Below the pieces are notes generated by a model. It saw only the letters and a program-made list of their open reading frames with translations. It searched no databases and was not told the DNA's origin. A DNA stretch of 64,000 nt from Sequoia sempervirens (lineage: Eukaryota > Streptophyta > Pinopsida > Cupressales > Cupressaceae), in the NCBI GenBank assembly GCA_007258455.2, contig VDFB02196122.1:1-64000 (forward strand), in the 5' to 3' direction. A program made the position numbers and the translations under genes. Each line of letters begins with the position of its first letter. Position 1 is the stretch's first letter. This document shows, in pieces, positions 1-11,808 of this stretch.

Positions 1-686
1 TCTGCATCTTCATAGTCAAAGCCACAATCAAGGATTATCTTGTTTCATACATTAGACAAATTGTTTAGTATACAAGGATGGCCATAGGCAAAGTTGGCAT
101 GCTACAGTCATTGTATTGCTCAATACAGGTTAAGTCATAGTTGGCAAGAAACATCATTTTCATAATGCAAAAATGTATCAATCTCGTCCTACATAGACAA
201 CTCATAGAACAATCCCATCTATTAGTATCCTAGCTAAGGTCAAACTTGAACATAAACATTTATCGTTTTACTCAACCATTCCTCTTGGTTAATGAGCTTG
301 ACAACAAAACATGCAGTTTTGAAGGCTTCAAGAAAACTTCAATAATAAATTCCTTACTTGAATATACACACCAACCATTGAGACACAAGCAAATATCATG
401 GCTACATCATCATCCAGAACCTATCTTAGATGCTAGCACATGATTTGTCATGATGTTGGGATGAGTAATGCAAACTCCTTTGATCCATAGACTTATATTT
501 TTAGTTTTGATGCATTGGATTTCATATTCCATGGAGTTTATACATTTGACAATGTTTTTATATATAAATGTATTTATTTCCTTAAGCTAAAATTTGTGTT
601 TATACTTATTTGATCTATGTATACTTGTATATGTGATCAAAGTAGCTTCTATTTGATGAGGTTATTGTGTCTTTAAGGATTATTTA
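1..686. other. Unassigned intergenic sequence
   Basis: I see no supportable gene here. The one short open frame (246-443, plus) has no recognisable motif. The base composition is ordinary AT-rich plant intergenic DNA. Confidence 0.5.
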
Positions 687-1277
687 TTAAAGGGTGCATG
701 GAACAAGTTTTAAATCCTTAAAAATCTTTGAATTTCTTGGGTTTTTCAATTTGCCGAGTCTTTGGAACATTGAATGGAATTTTGTTGTAGTACCAAAATT
801 TAGCACATGCCAACTTCGCCTCATTTTGCAACTCTTTATTCCAAGAAGTGCCTTCCAATGAAGGTTGTGTGGAACAAAAAAACTAGAACTAAGGCTTCCC
901 ACACTTCCAGTTCTTGATCCTTGTATCCATGGCCCAAGAGAAGAAGAGCCTTCCATAGCACTCTGTGACCCTGTAGAACTGAAATCTGCATATGGGGTTG
1001 TCATTGCCTTTGTTGCTCTCTTTTTATTTTCCTTCATTTGGTCAAATGCTACAAGGAGTGCTTTGGCCTCCATCTCAATCTCTTCGGGTGCCTCTTTACA
1101 TGGTCTAACATCTCGGCAAGGGTTTTGTGCAAGGTGGTATTTCAGCCGGTTTATGCCACCAAAAAGAGACTCGGTGCAATGGTTGCAAATAACCTTTCCT
1201 TGCGTTGCACCTGGTGTTCCATGTTTCCAGCAAGGATCTCTTGGTTTTCCACCACACTTTTTACTGGCAAAAGCCAT
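687..1277 (-). pseudogene. hAT-type transposase N-terminal remnant with BED zinc finger
   Basis: The 196-codon frame starts with a BED-like finger: Cys31-x2-Cys34, His48 and Cys54, preceded by a DPCWKHG motif. Plant hAT proteins of the DUF659/hAT-C type commonly begin with this arrangement, where it binds DNA ends. After about residue 60 there is an acidic helix (EEIEMEAKALL) and a Ser-rich stretch. The frame then stops with no transposase catalytic core and no hAT dimerisation region. Full hAT transposases are usually 600-800 residues, so this is a broken 5' fragment. I found no terminal inverted repeats. A domesticated BED protein is possible but unlikely, because the C-terminal half resembles nothing I know. 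Confidence 0.6.
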
Positions 1278-1454
1278 ATTCTTTTACCAAATTACGAATG
1301 AGAACCTAGAAAAAGGGAGACAACATCGAAAATTAGAAACAAGGTCATCCATGAAACATAATTTGTTTTCTTGGTCTGAAATGTTAATATTTAATAATAA
1401 CAGTCAACAGAGACATAAAAGTGAATGAAGATATTGAACCAAGTTTTTTAATTA

Positions 1455-1905
1455 ATTATTTTTTTATTTATTGATTTGTAAACACTAAACATTAAAAGAA
1501 TATTTGTAAAAAACAATTAATATATTAAATAAGACTTAGTATTTAAAAAATTGAAAATTTTTAATTTATTTTATTTTTAAAACTTATAATTTAATATACT
1601 TTTTTATTTATTGATTTGTAAACATTAAACATTAAAAGAATATTTGAAAAAAAATAATAATATATTGTATAAGACTTAAGCATTTAAAAAATTGAAGTTT
1701 ATTTATTTATTTTATTTTTAAAACTTATAATTTAATATATTAGTAGTTAATAACTTAATATATTAAATAATAAGTTTTAAAAATAAAATAAAAAAAATAA
1801 AATTAGTTTTTTAAATACTTAAGTCTTATAATATATTAATTATATTTTACAAATATTCTTTTAAATTTTTAATGTTTAACTTTATTGTTTACAAATCAAT
1901 AAAAT
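1455..1905. repeat. AT-rich three-copy foldback repeat (direct plus inverted)
   Basis: A unit of about 140 bp, marked by TATTGATTTGTAAAC and AACATTAAAAGAATATTTG, occurs at about 1455-1590 and again in direct orientation at 1602-1740. It returns as its reverse complement at about 1750-1905. The second and third copies form a near-perfect long hairpin centred near 1747. It resembles a foldback element or MITE, but I could not define a target-site duplication. Confidence 0.7.
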
Positions 1906-2299
1906 TTTTTAAAAAATTTGGATGATCATGGCGGTAATCAAATTTGAATGGAGTTTTGCTCAAAAACAGATGGTCAGGATTAATGAATAGATAGATGCTT
2001 TTTAATTATATCCCACCCAGAGACCTGCGTATAGGACTACGGCAGGCTGAAACCATTTTGCAACAAGCCCAGGTGGCCGCCCGACCCACCGGCTTCTCCT
2101 ATGTTTCCCTCTAGCTCTTGCACAGTTTTTGTTTCTCACATGTATTTTGATCAAGTAACTTTGCCGTTTATTTGATCTTCTCCTCTTGAATAATAGAGAG
2201 CCTCTAGCGATTTGGCTTTTCCGACAAAGTCAAGTAGGCTGCACCCTAATGTCACAAATGGCTTTGCTGCGCGGCTGAGGCCAAATTACGTACATTCCG
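1906..2299. other. Unassigned sequence between foldback repeat and LINE
   Basis: There is no recognisable gene. The stretch changes abruptly from over 80% AT to a mixed composition near 2020, which may mark a repeat boundary. Confidence 0.4.
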
Positions 2300-3995
2300 C
2301 TAAGAGCCGAGAGAAGAAACAAACAGATCCTCATCCCGTACCTCCTTGGGTATTTTCCATCTTCCCGTTTCACACCTCAAACGGTGAGAGCTAGTTCTCA
2401 ACTGGGATATCAGCATTTTAGCCTTCCACTTTATATCTGCCCCCACGTAATACTTTTGCTCGTGATCACAAGTGTGGTTAAAGTGCAAAACATAGTATTC
2501 TCTTTTTCTACTAAGTTGTTTTGACCACAAGATTTGTTTGACTTTCTCTTTTACATACTTTTTAATTTCTACATTTGTGTTTGGACACTCCTGCATGCTT
2601 ATCCCCCATTTTTCCATCCACTTGACATTTTGCCTCATGCACATGCTCTTCCTTCTAGTTAAGTTTTCTTCCACCACAATCTTGGGCCACCGATGTTCCC
2701 CCATATTCTCAATTCTCTTCAAATAACCTAATAAACGGATTAAAGCTGCCATTTCCATTGGGAAAGCCCCTGCCTCAGCTAGGACAATCTCATACGGAAC
2801 TGTACTTTTTATTTTAAAATTGCTTGTGATTAGGTGCTTTTGTAATCTTTCTATTTGCCTCCATTTTAGAGCTGAAGTGTTGCAGCCCCAAACTTCACAG
2901 CCATATAATACTATTGGAGTGACAAGCAGCCCAAATAATTTCTTCTTTGTTTTCCAGTCCTATAGCTTAGCTGATCTACATCTATTTTGGAGCAAGTAGA
3001 GGGCTTTCCAGCCCCCTTGAATTCTTTTTGCCCTACAAGTCTCCCAACTGAGATTGTTGCAAAAATCAAGACCCAAATACTTGTATTCATTTACAACTTG
3101 CAAAGAGCTTCCCTCAAACATAAAATTTAATTGTTTCTTAGCTCTTTTCAGCGTAAAAATCATGATCTTGGTTTTGCTGATATTCACTTGCATCCCTACA
3201 TCCCGACAAAATAGCTCTAAGGCTTTTAGATGTTCTTGAAGACTATTCTCTAAATTTTCCATTAAGGTAAGATCATCCGCATATAGCAGCAATTTGACCA
3301 CATGGTGGCAAGAACACTCATAGCCTCCCGTATCTAGCCGAACTGCTTCTAACATCTGTAAGCCCAGTCAGAGGGGATAAAGGGGCAGCCTTGCCCGGCC
3401 CCAATGTCGCTCCCAGGCACTCACGAGAAAGACCGCCTTTTATTACGATTTTGCGGCGTTGGCCCTGTAATCCATAGAAACTATGGACAGCAGCCTACTT
3501 ACTGCAGGAATTTAAGGAACGTTGCCCATTATATCCCAGAACTGGAGTCAACCGACAAAGCAAAAGAAACCTCATTTACCTTGTTGCTCCCAAACTTTTT
3601 CTACAGCCAACTGCAGAGTGGTCACGGCAGATCCAGTGTAGAGATACTTTGATGGGCTGACACTCTTTAGCCCCTTTACCTTATTTACCATTTAACAAGC
3701 CGGATTACCGTTCCACCATGCTCCCAAATAGCTTCCCAAAAAGGGGATTAATCATTATGGTGCGGTAGTTTGACGGATTGTTGACATCCCCGCTCTTGTG
3801 AAGAGGGATAACCACACTTGTTGTCCAATTTTTTGGAAACCCATGTTGAATGATCCTATTGCGGAAGATCACCTAACCAGTATGGTGCCAAGAAAGATGG
3901 AAGCCACACATGGAATTTTAATAGAATCAATCACGGGAGTTTGGGTGCCCTCACGTTGGTTTTCTTGGCTCATATGGGTTTTACGTACCCGCGAG
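2300..3995 (-). mobile_element. LINE (non-LTR) retrotransposon fragment, reverse transcriptase and C-terminal region
   Basis: The minus strand reads as a decayed LINE ORF2. At 3700-3850 it encodes W-T-T-S-V-V-I-P-L-H-K-S-G-D followed by N-Y-R-T-I, the fingers motif of non-LTR reverse transcriptases. Near 3385 a G-Q-G-C-P block is visible in another frame. At 2960-3355 the frame carries LLLYADDLTLM, with the catalytic Y-A-D-D, and then the thumb-like EYKYLGL motif. The frame at 2300-2758 is the degenerate region downstream of the RT. Several frameshifts and stops separate the blocks, so it cannot encode a working enzyme. No endonuclease domain or poly(A) tail is evident. Confidence 0.75.
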
Positions 3996-4439
3996 CGTTT
4001 TTCTTCCGCCGCCCGTTTTCTTCATTCACCGTTTTTTCCATGCGGTTGTAAGGTAGGAAGTAGTGCTAAAAGTTCCAGTATTTTCCTTTGTGGCCCGAAA
4101 AGGAATTGGGCATCCACGACCGAATGAAATGGATTACTTATATATGCGTGCATTGGCTTTTTTAACCGCGTTTTTATCTCTGATACTCGCGATTTTTCGC
4201 CTTTTTTTCATGTTTTAAGTGCCGTGATTTTTACCTTTTCTCGGCAACGAGTTTAATGGCGATTTACTCGCCCTCCAATTTTCTGAGTGATTACTTGCGA
4301 GTTATGCGAGTTGCAGGCAATTTTTTCATCTATGATGTAAAGAACCCTTGCTAGAGTGCTTCTTTGACTCAACTTCCATGGCTATGCAAAAGACGTATAT
4401 CATTGCCGGCTCCCGTTCTTTTTGTCTCTTCCATCTGCC
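3996..4439. other. Unassigned sequence between two LINE fragments
   Basis: I recognise no coding motif or repeat. It may be further decayed LINE sequence upstream of the reverse transcriptase. Confidence 0.35.
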
Positions 4440-4896
4440 TATTTGGAATCAAAGATGATGTGAGTTAGCTCATATGAGCATTTTTTCTTTCCAAGTGATA
4501 TTTGCCCCTCTCTAGGTCTTTTTGTACTAATCACATGTAGAATTAAATTCATCAATATAATAATTCTTCTTTCTCATCACCGCTTTTCCCACATAGCCAT
4601 GTAGAATTTATCCATAACAAATGTTTTTGTCTTTATTCTTATTTGGGCATTCATGTAAGTTGATATTCCATTTGTTCTTTTGGCTCATCCAAGTCTTCTT
4701 TCTCATGTTCGAAACTTCTTTGGTGACAACCTTAGATCGTCTAGTTGCCTCCATCTGCTCATTTTTTCAAATATCCTAGGAGATGAGTTTCTCCTAGAAG
4801 AATCTCTTATAGAACTATAATTTTTATTTTGAATTTGCTTGTAATCAATCACTTGTAAATCCTCTTTATTTGCCTCGATTTTATTTCTGATGTACT
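4440..4896 (-). mobile_element. Second, more diverged LINE 3' fragment
   Basis: The sequence at about 4790-4890 aligns by eye with 2795-2880 of the neighbouring LINE, with shared strings such as TTTTTATTTT and TTGCTTGT and then TTTGCCTC. It is too diverged to translate. It ends where an LTR beginning TGTAATGTCCCC starts at 4897. Confidence 0.4.
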
Positions 4897-5600
4897 TGTA
4901 ATGTCCCCAATTGGACAACCTTAGGAAATATGCAAACTTCTCAATGTGTGCAAGCTGAAATGATAAATTAATAACAAATGTAAATCCCAAACCCTACTGA
5001 AATAAATGCTGGTTAGCAATATTACAAATTTGTGAACCCTTATCAGTCAAAATGCTCAACTACAAACAGCAGTTCCCACATTTCATAATGCTGATATTAT
5101 CCCACATTCCATAATGCTGATACTATTTTAGAAAACCCTCAAATGCAAAATATCCAACTATAATAGCAGATCTGAATCATTCATGTGCTGTTATAAAGCT
5201 GAAACCCTCATACAAACTTCATCATTTGATCATTCATGTTGTTTGATGTTCTTTTCCCATAACAGGTGTTAATAAATGTCACACCCCTGCAAAATTTTCA
5301 TGAAAAAATAAAATTTTCTTTTAGTTATGGTCAACCTGCAGTCATGAAGAGATTAGGGCTAACTGGTTTTGGCTTTAATCAGGCTTTTTTTTAATTTATT
5401 TGATATCAGTTCATTTTTATCGCCTCATTCCTTCTTGAATCAGTGGTTTTAAAGCAGACTCATAGCAGAAATAAAGGCAATTCCAATGTGCAGTGAGCAG
5501 AAAACATAGAGCAGCAACCAACAAAATAATGAGTTTATAATGATAGAAAACAGTCTTTTGATAAGCAAGATACAAACAGTGGAAAATCAGAGGTTTTATG
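4897..5600 (+). mobile_element. Old LTR fragment (TGTAATGTCCCC family)
   Basis: The stretch starts with TGTAATGTCCCC, the 5' terminal sequence of every chromovirus-type LTR in this window. Its first 200 bp or so resemble the fragment starting at 7922, both reading TGTAATGTCCCCAATTGGAC. A 26-bp direct duplication (CCCACATT-CATAATGCTGATA type) lies at about 5070-5125. No matching 3' end or internal region was found, so the right boundary is approximate. Confidence 0.45.
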
Positions 5601-5610
5601 CAGCAGGATG

Positions 5611-6090
5611 CACATTTGGGGTGGCTGAACCACAGTTTTTTTCACCCAGCAATATAGAAAAGTGGCTTTAGTGTCTTGAACCCTGCCTCATGTGACTTAG
5701 GCAGACATTTGGACTGTCTGAACCACTTTAAAAATCCACCTAGCTTGCATAGTTTGTTCAAGTGATGTGAATCTCCATCTTGACGTGGGCACAATTTTGC
5801 AATGGCCCAACCATATAAAAGTTCCACCATGTTTCAAAAAGTGGCATAAGTGAATTTAAGTTACACTAGTGAATGAAAAAGTAGGTTAAGTGTATAACAT
5901 TCCTCTTCATGAACTAAGGAAAACATTTAGAGTGGTTAAGCCACTAAAAGATTCCACCTAACTTCAAAAAACTGGTTCAAGTGAACAGAAGCTTTGCTAT
6001 AGCTTAAGTGGACAAGTTTCCCACCCACTATTAGTTTATAAGGTTGGCGAATATTAGCATGGGTGCACTTTTGGAGTGGCTAAGCCACTA
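5611..6090. repeat. Decayed tandem repeat with AGTGGCT-A-AGCCACT core
   Basis: Five diverged units begin near 5611, 5704, 5789, 5921 and 6064. Each has a (C)ACATTTGGAGTGGCTAAGCCACT-like core, usually followed by AAAGATTCCACCTA and then a CAAGTGA motif. Spacing is irregular, about 80-145 bp. A sixth core lies at 7890-7920, beyond the LTR at 6144-7877, so that LTR probably inserted inside the array. Confidence 0.6.
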
Positions 6091-6143
6091 AAGATCTATG
6101 TGCATGTTAAAAAGGAGGATGAATCCAATGTCCTTAGTAGGAA

Positions 6144-7877
6144 TGTTAGCTGCTTTTCACCAAATTTTTAAATCAACACAAACCCAAGTTCTTCTGATCA
6201 CCAAGATCCCAATGAGGGCAAGATGAGAGCATTCAAAAATTGGGATGCGACCAATAAGAAATTAATTTCAAAACTAGCTGGCAGCAAGTTGTCCAATTTA
6301 CAATTAAAGATAAATACGCAAACATGGTCAATATCACTGGCAAATAACAAGCAAATCTAATCAATGCCAAATTGGTAGAGAACAAGTAGAAGCGATCAAT
6401 GTCAAACAAGTAGATTACTACTAAATTGATCAATGCCAAACTGGTAGATAACAAGTGGATCTTGGATCAATGCTAAATTGGTGGATAACAAGTGAATTCT
6501 AGATCAATGCCAAATTGACAAATAATGATATGCAATTTAAAATGGATTTGGTGGTAAACCATCCAGGATCTTCTTTGAAAATCAAGAGCAACCTCTGATT
6601 GGAAGTAAACCATCCAATTTTATAAAAAGTTATTATGATATAGGTATTGAATGATATAAATATCAATAATTACAAGGTATACTATAAATGCCAATATCTG
6701 ATCTATATAATCAGCATCAAATCAAATGATAGAGCTGTCATATATGGATGCAACCTCTGAATGACGAGTCACTGTGGAAATCACAATATCCAACTGTTGA
6801 AACTGAGATGCAACCTTTGAACACTAATATGCAACTGCTGAAACTAACATGGAATTGCTGATCGCTAACATGCAACAACATCAATCCAATTTTGTATGAC
6901 CAACCCCAAATAGGATGAAATATATCAAACAACTTTGAACTGTATTGAAAATTGCTAATTTGAAACTGATTACAGGTCTATAAGGCTTCTTAATGGCGAG
7001 GTATGACAGCCCAAACTACCTTAGGAGTACTGTAGCTCAGATTGTGACTAGTACAACTGATATAGAGGATGGTACAACTGGATTTAATACTGAAATTTGC
7101 TGATAACAAGTGTTGCAATCACTTAACTACCATATCTCTTTTTTTCATGATGTACAACTTGCAAGAGATTAGAAAAGCCAACCACAAACTCCCACAAAAA
7201 CAAACATTAAATTATTTGCAACACATTGAAATAACTGAAAACTTTACCCAAAACAAAATTTGAAAAGATACAACCACAATATTTTTTGTATTTTTCTAAA
7301 TATTTCATACCACACTAGCATGTTGAAAACTCCACAACATCTAAAAATCTGAAAATACAATCCAATGTTAGCGTGTGGTAATCCCTATATGGAATTATTC
7401 AAATGGCTAGGAGGATTTTCTTCATTGAAACCATTTTGTCTAAGGGTTTTCATCCTTCGGTTGAAAAGGAAGAACTCGCATTCATTCTCTAGAAAGTAGA
7501 AATTGTTAAAATGAGCAAGGAGCCCTCTTTTTGAGACCAATCCTCTTTTTCTAACTTTTCAAAGAGAAATAATATAATTTTTATTTTTATTTTGTACTTT
7601 TTCCCTCAATGTCTTAAAATATTAACTATGTTTTTAAAAATAATAACTTTTAGGACCTTTGTCCTAGCATCACTTTTTAATCACACTTATAACGACTTTT
7701 TAAAACAATTAAACATAAGTTGTATTTTTAAAATATAACGTAAAGTTACTTTTCAACAACATAAATTTAATTATATAATTATTTCCCTTTTTACCACCAC
7801 ATTAGCCTATGGGAAAAAAATGAGGAAATAGGATGAGGGTCTTCTTAAAATTATTTCCTAAAAAGGGGGACATGACA
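6144..7877 (-). mobile_element. Probable solo LTR of a chromovirus-type element
   Basis: The right end reads GGGGACATGACA, one base from the GGGGACATTACA that ends the other minus-strand LTRs. Near the left end CCAAGATCCCAATGAGGGC matches the equivalent position in the LTRs at 12668, 18860 and 21658, and GGTAAACCATCCAGG (about 6552) matches 13073. No primer-binding site or coding region adjoins it. Array cores flank both sides, as expected of an insertion followed by LTR-LTR recombination. The left boundary is approximate and I could not confirm a TSD. Confidence 0.55.
6310..6540. repeat. Short tandem repeat inside the LTR, about 40-50 bp units
   Basis: Diverged copies of GATCAATGCCAAATTGGTAG followed by ATAACAAGTG recur about five times. 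A related set with ATGCAACCTTTGAA motifs lies at about 6745-6870. Confidence 0.6.
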
Positions 7878-7921
7878 CAAGTGTCTTGGGCACATTTTTG
7901 GAGTGGCTAAGCCACTAAAGA

Positions 7922-8487
7922 TGTAATGTCCCCAATTGGACAACTCTAGGAAATAGATGATTTATCGAACATGTGCAAGCTGAAACAATGATTAAATGAT
8001 CAATATAGATGCTAAACTCTAGTTGATTAGCAATAATGCAATACTGCAAACCCTTGCAAATCAAACTTAAACTTTCAAACAACATAATACTAGTATTCAT
8101 CTTGAAATGCAACATAAACAATAGCTCTAAATTGTATGTGTCAAATATATTAAATATGATTGCTGATTTATGACTGATTTCTTATGGACAACAATATTAT
8201 CACTCACCAATGTTTATATGAAATCCTTATACATTGAAATTAACCTAATATGAAAGTAGAATTGGATAATGAGTTGCTGGATAAATTATGACAACAACAA
8301 TAAACATGGAAACACAAATATAAAAATGTTAGATCTGATTTTTCTTTATGACAGCCAATGTAATAAAAAAAATGTATACAACAGTAACAACAAACCCTCA
8401 TTAATTACCCATATTAGTTATGCAAATGATCTGAAAATGCCTTTCAATTAGCCAATAAAATGCATATATTTGATTTGCTTGCAAACA
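7922..8487 (+). mobile_element. Old LTR fragment (TGTAATGTCCCC family)
   Basis: It starts TGTAATGTCCCCAATTGGAC directly after the sixth tandem-repeat core and resembles the fragment at 4897 for about 200 bp. It ends where another TGTAATGTCCCC start occurs at 8488. No coding region is attached. Confidence 0.45.
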
Positions 8488-8832
8488 TGTAATGTCCCCT
8501 ATCCTAATTTTCCCTAGACTTTGCTTATTGTTTGCCAAGTAGGGTTAGGGTTTCACCTTAAATAAATATCTTTAATGATATAGTCTTGGATTGAAACCTG
8601 CATTCACCACATGAACAATATTTCTACACATGCACATATCTGTTAACATTAGCATCATGGTATCACAATTATAGATTCATCACAAATGCAACCATTATGA
8701 AATAAGAGGAGTGGCATGGTGGATCCGCCCAAAGTCCTTTGCCAAGCCCAAGAGGTTGTCTACCACAACTCTCTCTTCTCGGCGACTTAGTACCTGCTTT
8801 CTCCACCCATGTCATCACCTCAGAAGACACTT
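8488..8832 (+). mobile_element. LTR 5'-end fragment, third copy of the terminal motif
   Basis: It begins TGTAATGTCCCCTATCC, then reads AGGGTTAGGGTTTC. It shares only the terminus with the fragments at 4897 and 7922. The right boundary is not visible. Confidence 0.35.
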
Positions 8833-9260
8833 AACCTACTGGGGGAAGCCAGTGGAGCTTATAAGTGGTCTAGGCCTACCACCCCTCCATGGCCCATCTC
8901 TTCCTTGATCCGGGCAGACTTGAGTGGGACCCCCAGCCCTCCATGGCCCACCCATGCCTTTGGACTAGGCGGATCTTAAGTGGAATTTCCACTCATCCAT
9001 GGCCCATCCTTGCCTTGGGTTCTTAGGGCAGATCTTAGGTGGGGTTTCTAGGCACCACTTTTATCAGGCCCTTCCTCCTGAGCAGGTTTTCAAACACATA
9101 ATGCCTACTGGAGGAAGCCGGCAGAGCTTATAGTGGTCTAGGCCTACCACCCCTCCATGGCCCTTCCCTTCTTTGGGCCGGGCGGACTTGAGTGGGACCC
9201 TCTAGGAACCACTTTCTCAGGCCCTTCCTCTTGAGTAGGACTTCAAACAGATTCAAACAC
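8833..9260. repeat. GC-rich direct repeats
   Basis: The block beginning CCTACTGGGGGAAGCC with GGTCTAGGCCTACCACCCC occurs at about 8836 and again at about 9102. A shorter CTCCATGGCCCA motif occurs near 8886, 8938, 8994 and 9154. Composition is strikingly GC-rich against the AT-rich flanks. No open frame spans it. Confidence 0.65.
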
Positions 9261-9536
9261 TTAGATTTATCCTTAGGCATTAATATTTAATAGTATACAA
9301 TTACATAAATGTTATGGCGTTCTCAAGAACAACATCAAGATCCATGCCTACAGTAATAATGCATATCAATACTAGGAATGCTATGCAGATCTCTTACCTT
9401 CATTTCCAATCGATTTGTTCATCACACTTAGAAGATATCGTTAGTCTATCATAATTACTTATAAATCTTAATAATTGTTGTGAGCATTATTATTGTATAT
9501 TCACAAGTAATTCACATATCTACCTACACATACCTA

Positions 9537-9537
9537 T

Positions 9538-9568
<31 letters not shown>

Positions 9569-9696
9569 TCTATATAAATTTATATATATCATTATTTCCA
9601 ACTGATCTCAATTTACAATAATTTCTTGGCATGAATACATATATATATACATACATACATACATACATGTATGTTTGTGTGTATGTATGTATATAT
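9537..9696. repeat. Microsatellites (AT)n and (ACAT/ATGT)n
   Basis: An uninterrupted AT run lies at about 9537-9561. ATAC/ACAT then ATGT tracts lie at about 9638-9696 and form a local inverted repeat. Confidence 0.9.
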
Positions 9697-10169
9697 GCCT
9701 TTATATTATATTTAACTTACAATTAATGTGTACTTGATTCCCTTTCACCGCTGTTGCCTCTCTAATATATACGATCTGCAGGAGTTTCTTTATTCCAAGC
9801 CACATTTACTTATCTCTAGTCATATATAAGACTTGTTCTTTTTTATTTATTTCCCTATTTTTCACAGCCATGATCTGTGGAGATTATTAAATTTTCTAGC
9901 CACCGATGATCCCTTTTTGTCTTGCTCAAATCTCCCTTAAATGCTTGATATGGTCAATGGTTATGATATTTCCTTTGCACCTTTTTGGACTGGGACGTGT
10001 CTCTTAGTGTATCAACCCATTTATTTATTTCCCTATTTTGCACCTTTTTGCACCTTTACAATTGCTGTCTTGGAGAGTTGCTGCCTTTTGACCGATGCCT
10101 TATTTGTTCATGTGAGTTGACCGATGCTTGATCCTTGTTTATTGTTAGTTTAGCCTTGAAGATAGGGAT
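9697..10169. other. Unassigned sequence left of element E breakpoint
   Basis: No gene is visible. The phrase AGTGTATCAACCCAT occurs near 10008 and again at about 10197, where recognisable chromovirus coding begins, so it may be microhomology at a deletion breakpoint. Confidence 0.4.
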
Positions 10170-11808
10170 CGCTGCCCCAAGAAGATCCTCCCTTTGTAGT
10201 GTATCAACCCATCAACCACTTTGTACCTTTCATCACGAAAAGTACCTTCAACAATGCTGGTTGCAAACTGATTTTTGGCAAATCAGCAAGCAACAACTCC
10301 TTCCAATCAGCTGCAAGCTCACACAATGAGTTCAAATGAGGTCGTCTAGATAGTGCATCCACCACAATGTTGTTCTTGCCTTTGACATACTCAATGTCAA
10401 AATCGTAAGCTTGGAGCTTACTCACCCACTTTTGCTGCCTTTCGTTCAAGTCCTTCTGATGCATAAAGTGTTTGAGGCTATTGTGACCAATTTTGACAAC
10501 AAATTTGCTCCCCACCAAGTATTGTCTGAACTTGGCCAATGCATGCATGATTGCAAGCATTTCTTTGTCATAGATGGAATAAGTCCTCTCAACACCTCTT
10601 AGTTTTCTGCTCTCAAACAAAATAGGGTGTTTTTTCTTGCATCAACACAACACCAACTCCTTCTCCTGATGCATCACATTGCAACTCAAATGGCTTGGTA
10701 AAATCTGGTAGAGCCAAAATTGGACATGAGCTCATAATCTTCTTGAACTTATCAAAAACACCTTGTGCCTTTTTTGACCATACAAAAGCTCCCGTTTTGG
10801 CGAGTTCAGTAAGAGGAGCAGCCAACTAGAGTAGCCCTTCACAAATCTTCTATAGAAGCCACAAAGACCCAAAAACCCCTTCAATTGCATCAAGTTCTCT
10901 GGTGTTGGCCAATCCACAATTGCCTTGATCTTTTCTGGATCAACTTTCACTCCTTTAGCATTGATTATGTGACCAAGGTAGAGCAGCTCTGTCATTCCAA
11001 ATTTGCATTTGGACTCTTTGGCAAAGAAGCTCTCTGATTCAAGAATGTTAAGCACTTCCTCCAAATGCTTAAGATGTTCTTCCCACATCTTGGTGAAAAT
11101 GAGAATATCATCAAAGAATATTAGCACAAACTTCCTCAACTATTTCTGGAAAGTTTGGTTCATGCAAGACTAGAAGGTAGCAGGAGCATTAGTCAACCCA
11201 AAGGGCTTGACTAAAAACTCAAAATGACCATAATGGCACTGAAATGACATCTTCTCAACATCTGATCCCCTCATGCGAATCTGATAGTACCCCGATCTTA
11301 GATCAATCTTCACAAAGAACTTGGCCCCATGTAGCTTATCAATGAGCTCATCTATCCTGGAAATAGGATACCGGTTGTTGATTGTGCTTTGATTCAACGC
11401 ACGGTAGTCTACACACATGCGGATGGTGCAATCTTTTTTCTTCACAAGCACAACAACTGAAACAAAAGGACTCTTACTTGGGTGAATGAAACCCATCTCC
11501 AAGAGTTCTCTTATGTTCTTTTCAATCTCATCTTTTTGCTTCTTAGGATATTGGTATGGGGTTGTGATAATTGGCTTGGCCCCATCTTTAAGTTCGATGA
11601 CGTGCTTAGTCCCCCTTTTAGGAGGTCTACCAGGAGGTAGATCAGCAAAGACCTCACTCTTCTTAGTGAGCAATGACTGAATATCAGGTGGATAGTCCCT
11701 TTTTGTTTCAACTGGATTAGTTAGTAGAATCATACATTCTGCTGCCCATTCAACTTGATCATGTTGAATCATCCTCTCTTTTGAAGGATACAATGCGTGG
11801 GCCTCCAT
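10170..11808 (-). pseudogene. Element E pol remnant: reverse transcriptase and RNase H
   Basis: Read right to left, this encodes the RT ([13 protein letters not shown] linker, [20 protein letters not shown], then catalytic FFDDILIF near 11110-11130). The RNase H follows (QCDASGEG, then [12 protein letters not shown] and a region ending ALSRRPH near 10340). Compared with D, the catalytic RT Asp pair is kept. In-frame stops occur just after NAPATF (about 11170) and before LRKFVLIF (about 11140), and frameshifts separate 10825 from 10620. Homology to D stops at about 10170, so the integrase is lost. Chromovirus Gag-Pol is normally about 1400-1600 residues, and barely a third survives here. Confidence 0.85.

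Noticed and set aside
865..1428. Open frame of 187 codons on the plus strand
   Set aside because: It is antisense to the BED-finger transposase remnant, whose motif is clear on the minus strand.
5611..6090. CRISPR-like array
   Set aside because: Units are diverged, spacing is irregular and the context is a plant nuclear genome.
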